Assembly: GCA_028293545.1 (NCBI GenBank)
Contig: JAQGOP010000043.1
Coordinates: 189,651-253,650 of the forward strand
From: Verrucomicrobiota bacterium
GTDB taxonomy: Bacteria; Verrucomicrobiota; Verrucomicrobiia; Opitutales; Opitutaceae
Length of the DNA stretch: 64,000 nucleotides
Direction: 5' to 3'
The notes below the pieces were generated by a model that worked only from the letters and a program-made list of their open reading frames with translations, did not search any database and was not told where the DNA came from. The position numbers were made by a program, and so were the translations under genes. Position 1 is the stretch's first letter; every line of letters begins with the position of its first letter. Positions 46,300-53,410 of the stretch are shown piece after piece.

Positions 46300-46583
46300 C
46301 AGCGCAAATTGACCAGCGTGGCGCCCCAGGAGCCGGTGCGTTCGTCGCCCAGGCGATAGGTGCGCACGAGCGGGGATTTTTTCAGGATGTCGTGCACTCT
46401 GAGTCGAAGCCGGCCGGTTCCTTTCCCATGGACGATGCGCACCTCCCGCAGGTGCCGCGCGTGGCATTCGCTGAGGTACAGGGGAATGAGCTCGTCGACG
46501 TCGCGCGGGTTGAACGTGTGCAGGTCGAGTTCTCCCGTGATCGGGAGCGGGACAGCGGCATCGATCGGCGAGGGCGCGCTCAC
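46299..46583 (-). CDS. Smr-domain protein
   Basis: A 94-residue stand-alone Smr domain. [20 protein letters not shown] carries the L-D-L-H motif and [16 protein letters not shown] the G-K-G-T-G motif, both conserved in Smr endonuclease domains of MutS2 and SmrA/SmrB. Such domains cut RNA or DNA in ribosome rescue or recombination control. No MutS-like part is present. It overlaps tatA by ATGA (46580-46583) and the phosphodiesterase start by 1 bp, so the three are co-translated. Confidence 0.85.
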   Translation of the reverse strand: MSAPSPIDAAVPLPITGELDLHTFNPRDVDELIPLYLSECHARHLREVRIVHGKGTGRLRLRVHDILKKSPLVRTYRLGDERTGSWGATLVNLR

Positions 46584-46885
46584 GGCGTCGGCGAAGTGCC
46601 GGGCGGCGCGGGCGGCTCGAGGCGCTTGGGCGGAGGCACCGTCGGCTGCGTAGCCGGAGGACTGGGTTTCACGGGATTGTCCGGGACTTCGTCGAGCGCA
46701 CGCTTGAATTCCTGCTCAACATCGCCGGCGGCCTTCTTGAATTCCCGCACGGCCTTGCCCAGGCCCTTGGCCAGCTGCGGCATCTTGTCGCCGCCGAAGA
46801 GGAGAAGGACCACGGCCAGCACCAAGACCAGTTCGCCCCCGCCAAAGCTGGGCAGGAGGGCAAAGAGTGAAGGCAGCGGCGACAT
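46580..46885 (-). CDS. tatA: Sec-independent translocase protein TatA/TatE
   Basis: A 101-residue protein if started at ATG 46885; the open frame extends further upstream without a sensible N-terminus. After the start the membrane helix is reached ([14 protein letters not shown], residues about 20-33), then the hinge G-G-D-K-M-P and the amphipathic helix [21 protein letters not shown] Pro-rich tail follows ([20 protein letters not shown]). This order is diagnostic for TatA. An N-terminal extension before the helix ([18 protein letters not shown]) is somewhat longer than usual. No tatB or tatC gene is in the window. Confidence 0.88.
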   Translation of the reverse strand: MSPLPSLFALLPSFGGGELVLVLAVVLLLFGGDKMPQLAKGLGKAVREFKKAAGDVEQEFKRALDEVPDNPVKPSPPATQPTVPPPKRLEPPAPPGTSPTP

Positions 46886-46985
46886 GGGAAAAACCTGACC
46901 GAACTTCGTGCGGAATGTAACGGAAAATTTCTGGATTTGACGCCCCGCCGGGCTCCGGCCGGTCCGCTCCGCCTTCAACGGGTTC

Positions 46986-47840
46986 TCAATTCGAGGTCAC
47001 CGACCGCGCGGGTCGGGAGCCGGCGCTACGTTGGCGCCAGGCACGGGGGCTGGTCCCGCTGTGGCGTTTGAACCGCAGCGTAAAATAAAAGGGATTCTCG
47101 AAGCCGACGGCACGGGCGATCGCGGTCACGGGTTCCTGGGTGAACTCGAGCAGCTGGCGCGCGCGATTGAGGCGTTGGAGTTCGAGGTAACGCTGCGGCG
47201 TTTCGCCCGTCTGCGCGCGAAAGAGATGAGCGAAGCGTGAAGGCGAGAGGCCGCAGTGCGCGGCGATGCGCGAAACGCTGAGCGGCTCCGCGAAGCGTTC
47301 GCAGATAAAATCGAGCGAGCGACGGATGCGGCTGTCGAGCCCCGCGGTTTCGCGCCGCGGATTGGCCAGGTCGCACCACAGCAGGATTTCCTCCAGTGCG
47401 TTGAGCGCGAGCGCCTCGCGCTGCCGGCTGGGCCCGGCGTTGAGCCGGATGACTTCCCGAAACCGGTGCGTCACCTGCGCCGCGCATTCGTGGCCGCGCA
47501 ATGCGAGATGGTGAATGCCCGGCGCAACCTCAGGCCACTCGAGCAGCGGCAGCCAGCCAGGGCGGGGGATGAAGTGCGCCCACAGCGGCTCCCAATGACG
47601 CTGCCCGCGCGCCGTGCCATAGTCGTGCAGCGTCCCGGGCCGGACCAGCACCATGTCCCCGGGCCGCGCGATGAACTCTCCGCCCGCATGCCCGTAGCGG
47701 CCTTGGCCACTGACGGTGTAAACCAGGAGCCAGTCGCGCGTGCCGTGCTCGCGGAAGGTTTTATAACGCGGACCCTTGTTGAAATGGCCCGTGACCAGGG
47801 CGCCGGGCGGCGGGGCGGGGGTATTGGCGCGGGCAGGCAT
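46986..47840 (-). CDS. AraC-family transcriptional regulator
   Basis: A 284-residue regulator. The N-terminal AraC-type sensing domain (about 15-150) includes [20 protein letters not shown] and [18 protein letters not shown]. The C-terminal double HTH (about 180-275) has [40 protein letters not shown] and the signature [20 protein letters not shown]. It is divergent from a phytanoyl-CoA dioxygenase-like gene across an 80-bp gap that contains a repeated 9-mer, so it probably controls that gene and itself. Confidence 0.9.
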   Translation of the reverse strand: MPARANTPAPPPGALVTGHFNKGPRYKTFREHGTRDWLLVYTVSGQGRYGHAGGEFIARPGDMVLVRPGTLHDYGTARGQRHWEPLWAHFIPRPGWLPLLEWPEVAPGIHHLALRGHECAAQVTHRFREVIRLNAGPSRQREALALNALEEILLWCDLANPRRETAGLDSRIRRSLDFICERFAEPLSVSRIAAHCGLSPSRFAHLFRAQTGETPQRYLELQRLNRARQLLEFTQEPVTAIARAVGFENPFYFTLRFKRHSGTSPRAWRQRSAGSRPARSVTSN

Positions 47841-47852
47841 CGAATCGGGCAG

Positions 47853-47917
47853 TAGGATATTATAGGTATTTGACGGACGGGTTTATTGGCGGAAAAGGCG
47901 TTCGATGCTAGGATATT
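47853..47917. promoter_or_regulatory. Repeated 9-mer in the AraC/dioxygenase intergenic gap
   Basis: TAGGATATT occurs at 47853-47861 and again at 47909-47917 (56 bp apart), one copy near each start codon. Direct repeats of this kind are typical AraC half-sites. Tentative. Confidence 0.35.
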
Positions 47918-47920
47918 TCC

Positions 47921-48751
47921 ATGGTTGCTGATCTTAATCCCACCCCCGGCCAGGACATCGCGACCCACGCGGAATTTTTCGCCCGGGAAGGCTACGTGAA
48001 TGTGCCCGGCATGTTTAATCCCGGGGAAGTGGAGGAAATCCGGGAGCTTTTCACGAGGATGCACGACGAAGGAGTCCCGGGGCACTATGAGCCGCGCAAG
48101 GTCCACGATGGCGTGGCAAACCCCGACGACCCTCTTTTCCAGTATCCGCGCGTGATGATGCCGCACCGGTTCAACGACCGGGCGAAGCACTACATGACGC
48201 TGCCGCGCGTGGCGGACCATCTGCGGGTGTTTTTCGGCGAGGAGCCGGTGGCGACACAGAGCATGTTTTATTTCAAGCCGCCGGGCGCGCGGGGGCAGGC
48301 GCTGCACCAGGATCAATTTTACCTGCTCGTCGAACCGGGTTCCTGCATTGCGGCATGGACCGCGATCGACGACACCGATGTCGAGAATGGCGCGATCATG
48401 GTGGTGCCGAAGACGAGCAAGGCGGAGATCTACTGCCCGACGGTCGCCGATGCGAACGTGAGTTATACGTCCCACTTCGTGCCCGTGCCGAAGGGGCTGA
48501 AACCTCAACTTGTCCCGATGAAGGCCGGCGACACTTTGTTCTTCAACGGCAGCCTGATCCACGGCTCCGGGCCGAATCGCTCGAAGACGCGATTCCGCCG
48601 CGCGTTCATCAGCCACTACGCGGCGGGCAACCTGCAGAAGATTTCCGGCGGTTATCGGCCGCTGACCCGGATGGACGGCACGGAGTACGACGTCGAGGCG
48701 CAGACTTCAGGCGGTCCGTGTGGCAAAGGTTGGACGGGTTCGCTGCACTGA
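47921..48751 (+). CDS. Phytanoyl-CoA dioxygenase (PhyH) family protein
   Basis: A 276-residue iron/2-oxoglutarate oxygenase candidate. It opens with the PhyH start (EFFAREGYVNVPGMFNPGEV). The metal motif H-x-D is in ALHQDQFYLLVEPG and the distal His in FFNGSLIHGSGPNRSKTRFR, which also supplies the Arg for 2-oxoglutarate. WTAIDDTDVENGAIMVVPKT is the usual strand between them. Family members hydroxylate many small molecules and lipids; the substrate is unknown. Divergent AraC gene upstream; a Rieske-type protein gene lies convergently downstream. Confidence 0.88.
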   Translation: MVADLNPTPGQDIATHAEFFAREGYVNVPGMFNPGEVEEIRELFTRMHDEGVPGHYEPRKVHDGVANPDDPLFQYPRVMMPHRFNDRAKHYMTLPRVADHLRVFFGEEPVATQSMFYFKPPGARGQALHQDQFYLLVEPGSCIAAWTAIDDTDVENGAIMVVPKTSKAEIYCPTVADANVSYTSHFVPVPKGLKPQLVPMKAGDTLFFNGSLIHGSGPNRSKTRFRRAFISHYAAGNLQKISGGYRPLTRMDGTEYDVEAQTSGGPCGKGWTGSLH

Positions 48752-48873
48752 TTCCCGCTTCGTCGTTACCGGAGTTGGGCCCGGCGGAGCCGAGGATGGA
48801 GCGTGTTGTCCCCCGCGAGCGGCGCTCGGCGATGCGAACCGCGATCCCCGGGCGAGGGAATCCGGGGTTCGTG

Positions 48874-49179
48874 TTAGACTTCGACTTCGACCTGGTCGCC
48901 GTTGACGTGGACGGGGTAAGTCGTCTGGCAATCCTCGGCCTGGCCGGACATGCGGCCGGTGGTCACGTCGAAATCCCAGCCGTGCCACGGACAGCTCACG
49001 ATGCAGCCCTTGATGTAGCCATCGGAAAGCGGTGCGCCAGCGTGCGGGCAGGTGTTGTTCATCGCGTACAGTTTTCCGTCGACGTTGAAGACCGCGACGC
49101 TGTTGCCGGCGACGTTGAAGCCGAGGGCGGTGCCGGGCGGAATTGCGGCGAGAGAGGTGACAGGATAACGTTGGGCCAT
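48874..49179 (-). CDS. Rieske [2Fe-2S] ferredoxin-like protein
   Basis: A 101-residue protein when begun at ATG 49179; an upstream extension is spurious sequence overlapping the aldose epimerase gene. Two ligand motifs are complete: NTCPHAGAPLSD (Cys, His) and IVSCPWHGWDFD (Cys, His). The strand GKLYAMNNTCPH and the closing YPVHVNGDQVEVEV are as in NirD/BphF-type small Rieske proteins. It transfers electrons to an oxygenase or reductase. The partner is not adjacent on its own strand; the convergent PhyH-like gene does not normally need a Rieske donor, so the link is open. Confidence 0.9.
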   Translation of the reverse strand: MAQRYPVTSLAAIPPGTALGFNVAGNSVAVFNVDGKLYAMNNTCPHAGAPLSDGYIKGCIVSCPWHGWDFDVTTGRMSGQAEDCQTTYPVHVNGDQVEVEV

Positions 49180-49196
49180 GGAGGAAGGGATGCGGA

Positions 49197-50120
49197 TTAT
49201 CTGACTTCGATGCTGACGATAAAGGTTTCGGATTTTCCCGGCGGCACGAAATGCAGCCCAAGCTTGTGCTCGGCCGCATTCGGGGGGCCCATCCAGGGTT
49301 CCACACAATAATAAGGCGCATCGCCGCTCCCCGACCACGTGACGATCGCGGCGCCGGGCGGCGGCACAAGCGCACTGCCGAGGCGAACGGTGACATTTTC
49401 GGCGCGGCCTTTTTCGCCGAACACGATTTCATTCGAGCTGAGGGCGGTGTGAATCGCGTCGATCAGCAAGGGATTCGCGAGGCTTTCCTCCGTCTGTAAA
49501 ACCGGGCCGGATATCAACTGGCCGGTTTTGAAATCCTGGTTGTATCGCTTCGTGGCCCGGATCCGGATGCGGTAGTCGCCGCGCGTAGCTCCGGCGCGCC
49601 AAGGCACGCCGAAATAAAAATGGTGGCCCGCGCTCCACGACAGCGGTTCGGCACCGAGATTCTTGAGCGTCAACTCGCAAACCAGGCTGGACGGGGTGAA
49701 GCGATAGGTGACGGTGAATTCGTAGTCGAAGGGATAGCAGGCTCGGGCCTCGGTGCCCGGGTCAAACAAGGCCGTGAAGCCCGTGTCGTCCGCGCGCGTG
49801 ACCTTGAAATCGCCTTGGCGCGCGAGCCCGTGCATGGGCATCACCCGGCGGACGTCGTGGGTATCGCGCCAGAAATGGATGTCGCCCCGATCATAGGAGC
49901 GGGCATTGAAGGGGAAGAGAATGGGATTGCCGCCGCGCGCCTTGAAAAAGTCGTCGAGGTTCTTCGACTCGGGCCAGTAGATGACCTCGCGCGTGGCGCC
50001 GTCGGCGCCGGCGACGGTCCAGCTCATGAGCCGTGCGCCTTTCTCCGGCCAGGCCAGAAACGTGGACGAGCCAACGCGCCATTGGGTGAGCGTCTGGCCG
50101 AGGTGGGAGATTTTCTCCAT
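49197..50120 (-). CDS. Aldose 1-epimerase-family protein
   Basis: A 307-residue protein started at ATG 50120; the longer open frame reading from 50792 is antisense to the NfeD gene. The galactose mutarotase fold shows as strands with WPEKGARLMSWTVAGADGAT, the substrate loop NPILFPFNARSYDRGDIHFW, a His after MPMHGLARQGDFKV (the proton donor region), LSWSAGHHFYFGVPWRAG with the second conserved His, and WMGPPNAAEHKLGLHFVPPG. It probably acts on the anomeric carbon of a free sugar or sugar phosphate, or only binds it. It lies 17 bp beyond the Rieske gene start on the same strand. Confidence 0.8.
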   Translation of the reverse strand: MEKISHLGQTLTQWRVGSSTFLAWPEKGARLMSWTVAGADGATREVIYWPESKNLDDFFKARGGNPILFPFNARSYDRGDIHFWRDTHDVRRVMPMHGLARQGDFKVTRADDTGFTALFDPGTEARACYPFDYEFTVTYRFTPSSLVCELTLKNLGAEPLSWSAGHHFYFGVPWRAGATRGDYRIRIRATKRYNQDFKTGQLISGPVLQTEESLANPLLIDAIHTALSSNEIVFGEKGRAENVTVRLGSALVPPPGAAIVTWSGSGDAPYYCVEPWMGPPNAAEHKLGLHFVPPGKSETFIVSIEVR

Positions 50121-50183
50121 GGGCAGCGAGTAAGGAGGCGCGCGGAGCGCGGGCAATTTCTTTTGCGCGGAACAATCAGGGAC

Positions 50184-50206
50184 AGCGCAGGCGGCCGCCT
50201 GCGGTC
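50184..50206 (+). repeat. REP-like element, short variant
   Basis: The core GCAGGCGGCCGCCTGC (50188-50203) is a perfect 16-bp palindrome lacking the central base of the other copies. It lies between the epimerase start and the nfeD start, in a divergent region. Confidence 0.7.
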
Positions 50207-50303
50207 CTACTGGAAACGCGGCGGTCCATTCCACGGGGTTCGCGCTTGTGACTGCGGGGGGACGGTGTGAGCTTCGCCGCGTTCCTTCCCCTCCAACTCT
50301 CCC

Positions 50304-50774
50304 ATGACCACGATCCTGCTCCTGTTTGTGCTCGGTATCGTCCTGCTCGTGCTCGACCTCTTTCTTCCCACCTTCATCTTGAGCGTGATCGGGGCGATGG
50401 TGATGCTGGCTGGCACCGCCCGGGCGTTCACGCTCTACGGGACCGTCGGCGGGTTGCTGACGTTTTTGATCGGCGTGCTCCTGGTCGCGATCGCCTTGTA
50501 CGTCGAGTACGTGCTGTTGCCGAAGACGCGCTTTGGGAAAAAGTTTTTCCTCCACGCCGAGGTCCATGGCACCACCCAGGCCCCCGCGTCCGAAACGGCG
50601 GCGCTCACGGGACGCGTGGCCACGGCGCTCACGCCGCTGATGCCCACGGGCCAGATCGAAATCGATGGGCGGCGTTATGAAGGCCTTTCCCTCGATGGGC
50701 ACGTGGACAAAGGCGAACGCCTGACCGTCACCGGCTCCCAGAATTTTTCGCTCACCGTCACCAAACTTCCATGA
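50304..50774 (+). CDS. NfeD-like membrane protein
   Basis: A 156-residue protein. Two or three membrane helices occupy residues 2-70 ([20 protein letters not shown], then [20 protein letters not shown]). A soluble C-terminal OB-fold domain follows (about 95-156, [38 protein letters not shown]), as in short NfeD proteins. NfeD partners flotillins in membrane microdomain organisation. The end overlaps the floA-like gene by ATGA (50771-50774), which supports that partnership. Confidence 0.88.
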   Translation: MTTILLLFVLGIVLLVLDLFLPTFILSVIGAMVMLAGTARAFTLYGTVGGLLTFLIGVLLVAIALYVEYVLLPKTRFGKKFFLHAEVHGTTQAPASETAALTGRVATALTPLMPTGQIEIDGRRYEGLSLDGHVDKGERLTVTGSQNFSLTVTKLP

Positions 50775-51772
50775 ACACCAGCAATCTCGCATTCATCATC
50801 ATCGGGGTATTCGTCCTCATCCTCGTCGCGATCATCTTCTCATTTTTCAGCGTGTGGCTGCGGGCCCTGCTCGCCGGCGCGCCGGTGAGCATGTTCAACC
50901 TCGTGGCCATGCGCCTGCGGCAGGTGCCATACGGCGTGATGGTCGACGCGCGCATTCGTGCCACCAAGGCCGGGATCAAGCTTTCGATCGACGAGATCGA
51001 AGCCCAATACCTCGCGGGCGGTAACGTGATCGCATGCGTGCACGCCCTCATCGCCGCGCAGAAGGCAGGCATTGCGCTCGACTGGCAGCGGGCCTGCGCG
51101 ATCGACCTCGCGACCAAAGGCTCCGGCAAATCCGTCGAGGAAGCCGTGCGCACCTCCGTCGACCCGAAGGTGATCGACTGCCCGAATCCCGCGAGCGGCC
51201 GCACCACCATCGACGGCGTCGCGAAAGACGGCATCCAGGTAAAAGTCAAAGCGCGCGTGACCGTGCGCACGCACTTGGATCGCTTCGTGGGCGGCGCCAA
51301 GGAAGAAACGATCATCGCCCGTGTCGGCGAAGGCATTGTTTCGACGATCGGCTCCTCCGAGAGTTACAAGACCGTGCTCGAGTCGCCGGACACGATTTCC
51401 AAGACCGTGCTGAAACGCGGCCTCGATGTCGGTTCGGCGTTTGAAATCCTTTCGATCGACATCGCCGACGTCGATGTCGGCGAAAACATCGGTGCCAAGC
51501 TGCAGGAAGCCCAGGCGGAGGCGAACAAGAGCATCGCGCAGGCGCAGGCGGAAATTCGCCGCGCGGCCGCGGTTGCGGTGGAGCAGGAGATGAAGGCGCG
51601 CGTGCAGGAGATGCAGGCGAAGGTGGTTGAGGCGCAGGCGCAGGTGCCGCTCGCGATGGCCGAGGCATTTCGCTCGGGCCGGCTCGGCGTGATGGATTAT
51701 TACCGCATGGAAAACGTGCAGGCCGACACGGCGATGCGCGCGAGCATTGCCCAGCCCGAAGGCAAAAAATAA
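50771..51772 (+). CDS. floA: Flotillin-like protein FloA
   Basis: A 333-residue protein. An N-terminal membrane helix ([20 protein letters not shown]) leads to the family opening [20 protein letters not shown]. The SPFH-like region follows (about 40-230) with GYNV-like turns ([20 protein letters not shown]). The coiled-coil helix [20 protein letters not shown] and a Met/Ala-rich C-terminus ([20 protein letters not shown]) complete it. The match to the UPF0365/FloA family is full length. It forms lipid microdomains and assists membrane protein assembly. Gene order nfeD-floA-unknown is common. Confidence 0.93.
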   Translation: MNTSNLAFIIIGVFVLILVAIIFSFFSVWLRALLAGAPVSMFNLVAMRLRQVPYGVMVDARIRATKAGIKLSIDEIEAQYLAGGNVIACVHALIAAQKAGIALDWQRACAIDLATKGSGKSVEEAVRTSVDPKVIDCPNPASGRTTIDGVAKDGIQVKVKARVTVRTHLDRFVGGAKEETIIARVGEGIVSTIGSSESYKTVLESPDTISKTVLKRGLDVGSAFEILSIDIADVDVGENIGAKLQEAQAEANKSIAQAQAEIRRAAAVAVEQEMKARVQEMQAKVVEAQAQVPLAMAEAFRSGRLGVMDYYRMENVQADTAMRASIAQPEGKK

Positions 51773-51778
51773 GGCGCC

Positions 51779-52339
51779 ATGTTCGTCGCCGGGATATTCG
51801 GTTTCCTGCCGATCCTGATCGTCATCTTCGTGGTGATCTCGGTCATCCGCACCGCCGCGAAAGTCGCGAAGGCGGCGGGTAACCAGGCGAAAACGCCGCG
51901 CAGGTCGGCTGACTTTGACCCGATGGAAGCCGAGCGCACCCGGCGCATCCAGGAAGAGATCCGCCGCAAGATCGCGGCGCGGCGCGGGGGATCCGTGTTG
52001 GACGAGTCCGTGGAAGCCCCGCAGCCACCGGAGTCGGAATGGCAGCGTCCGCCGGTGATGGAGAGTGAAGCCGTTCCGCCGCCGCTGGCGTGGTCAGACG
52101 GCGCGGTTTTGGAGCGGCAGAACCAGCTCGCCCGACAGATGAGGGAATTGGAGGAGGCGAGAAGTCAGCAACAACGCCGCGCGGCGGCCGTCGCCTCGGT
52201 GGCGCGGGCCGATCGCGAGCAGGCGGCGGCGGTGGGAGTAATGCGCGGCGATTTGCTCGCGGATCTGCGCAGTGCGCCGACGGCGCGGCGCGCGATCCTG
52301 TTGAGGGAAATCCTGGACAAGCCGGTTGCGCTGCGCTGA
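51779..52339 (+). CDS. Membrane-anchored coiled-coil protein of the floA operon
   Basis: A 186-residue protein: one N-terminal membrane helix (residues 6-24, IFGFLPILIVIFVVISVIR) followed by charged sequence, a Pro-rich linker (ESVEAPQPPESEWQRPPVME) and coiled-coil stretches (ERQNQLARQMRELEEARSQQ, then RRAAAVASVARADREQAAA). It starts 6 bp after floA, so it belongs to the same unit. I recognise no family; a similarly placed short protein often follows floA. It may be a scaffold partner of the flotillin (inference). Confidence 0.7.
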   Translation: MFVAGIFGFLPILIVIFVVISVIRTAAKVAKAAGNQAKTPRRSADFDPMEAERTRRIQEEIRRKIAARRGGSVLDESVEAPQPPESEWQRPPVMESEAVPPPLAWSDGAVLERQNQLARQMRELEEARSQQQRRAAAVASVARADREQAAAVGVMRGDLLADLRSAPTARRAILLREILDKPVALR

Positions 52340-52457
52340 AGCGTCGCACCGGGTTTAGACCGGCTCAGTAGCGCTGGGCAGCGACTATTGACGAAGCCGC
52401 ACGTTGATCGTCGGAACCGATCAGCCCGTCGGAGGCCGGCGCGCTGTTTTTCAGAGG

Positions 52458-52481
52458 CAGGTCGGAGACCTGCGCCCGCTA
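52458..52481 (-). repeat. REP-like variant supplying the stop codon of the RodZ-like gene
   Basis: GCAGGTC, GGA, GACCTGC is a hairpin with a different core, but the edge CGCTAC is that of the main REP family. Its GTAG on the minus strand again carries the TAG stop (52479-52481) of the adjacent gene. Confidence 0.55.
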
Positions 52482-53297
52482 CTGCATCTGGGCGCGGCCG
52501 GAACCGGTGAAACGCGTGGGGTAGCGATTGCCTTTGTACTCGATGGTGAGGTTCGCGCCTTCGCTGGCTGAAATATAAATCGGGCCCGGCCACGAGACGG
52601 ATTTCGTCTGGTTCCGCGCGAGGGTGCCTTGGTAGAGGATGTCGCCTTCGCTGCCGTCCGGGTTTTTCTGCGTTACCGTCACGCGCACGGCGTCGAGCGC
52701 GACGAGCGTGATCGTGCGTTCCGTCGTCGGCACCGCGGGCGACGAATTCGCCGGCGCAACCGGCGACGTGACCGGGCGATTCGCGGGCGCGGGATTGCTG
52801 CCGCGAAACAACGACGAGATGCCCCAAACAATGAGGACGATCACGACAATCGCGGCGGCCCATTTGCCGAATTTGAAGAGCGTGGCCGGATCGATGGCCG
52901 GGCCGGTGGCGGGACGCGTGCCGCGAGTTACCGGGCTGGGCCGGCGTGCGGGCGGCGGGGTCGGCGGTTCCTCGGCCGCGGAGTCGCCGCGTTCCTCGGC
53001 GGACGCGATTGAAACATCCATGCGGCCGTAAACTTCGCGGCTGGGCTGGCGCGGGCGAGCCTCGCCGCGGCCGAGCGATGCGTAGTCGTTCAGCAATTTT
53101 TCCGCCGGGAGCTTGAGGTACGTTGCGTAGCCGCGCAGGAATCCGCGCACGTAGATCTCGGTGAGATTGATGTCGAAACGGTTGTTCTCGAACTGCTGCA
53201 GATAGTCGCCGCGAATCTTGGTGGCTTCAGCAGCCTCGCGGATCGAGATGCCTTTTTTCTTCCGCGCCTCCTCGAGGCGCTCACCGATTGATTGCAT
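52479..53297 (-). CDS. RodZ-like protein: HTH, membrane helix and periplasmic domain
   Basis: A 272-residue protein. The N-terminal HTH_25 domain spans residues 3-70 (IGERLEEARKKKGISIREAA, RGDYLQQFENNRFDINLTEI, then YVRGFLRGYATYLKLPAEKL). A Pro/Arg-rich linker follows, a membrane helix lies at about 146-163 (WAAAIVVIVLIVWGISSLF) and a periplasmic beta domain (about 195-272, ITLVALDAVRVTVTQKN) resembles DUF4115 of RodZ. RodZ links MreB to the cell-wall elongation machinery. It lies 113 bp downstream of ftsK on the same strand; the gap holds a GGCTGAAGGCTGGAGC-type repeat. Confidence 0.85.
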   Translation of the reverse strand: MQSIGERLEEARKKKGISIREAAEATKIRGDYLQQFENNRFDINLTEIYVRGFLRGYATYLKLPAEKLLNDYASLGRGEARPRQPSREVYGRMDVSIASAEERGDSAAEEPPTPPPARRPSPVTRGTRPATGPAIDPATLFKFGKWAAAIVVIVLIVWGISSLFRGSNPAPANRPVTSPVAPANSSPAVPTTERTITLVALDAVRVTVTQKNPDGSEGDILYQGTLARNQTKSVSWPGPIYISASEGANLTIEYKGNRYPTRFTGSGRAQMQ

Positions 53298-53410
53298 AGG
53301 GTGTGAGTAAGGGAGATGGGGGAGAAATGAAAGGCTGAAGGCTGGAGCGGCAGGCTGATGGCTGAATAGCTTGGAGCTTGGTGCCTAAGCTGGAGCTGGC
53401 TGCGGCCGGC
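53298..53410. repeat. GGAGCTTGGAGC-type dispersed repeat
   Basis: Tandem-like units GGCTGAAGGCTGGAGC, GGCTGATGGCTGAATAGCTT and GGAGCTTGGTGCCTAAGCTGG fill the gap between ftsK and the RodZ-like gene. Similar units occur at 14565-14715 and 38765-38855. Confidence 0.55.

Noticed and set aside
49197-50792. Epimerase gene with 224 extra N-terminal codons
   Set aside because: The extension is antisense to nfeD and low complexity; ATG 50120 gives the normal length.
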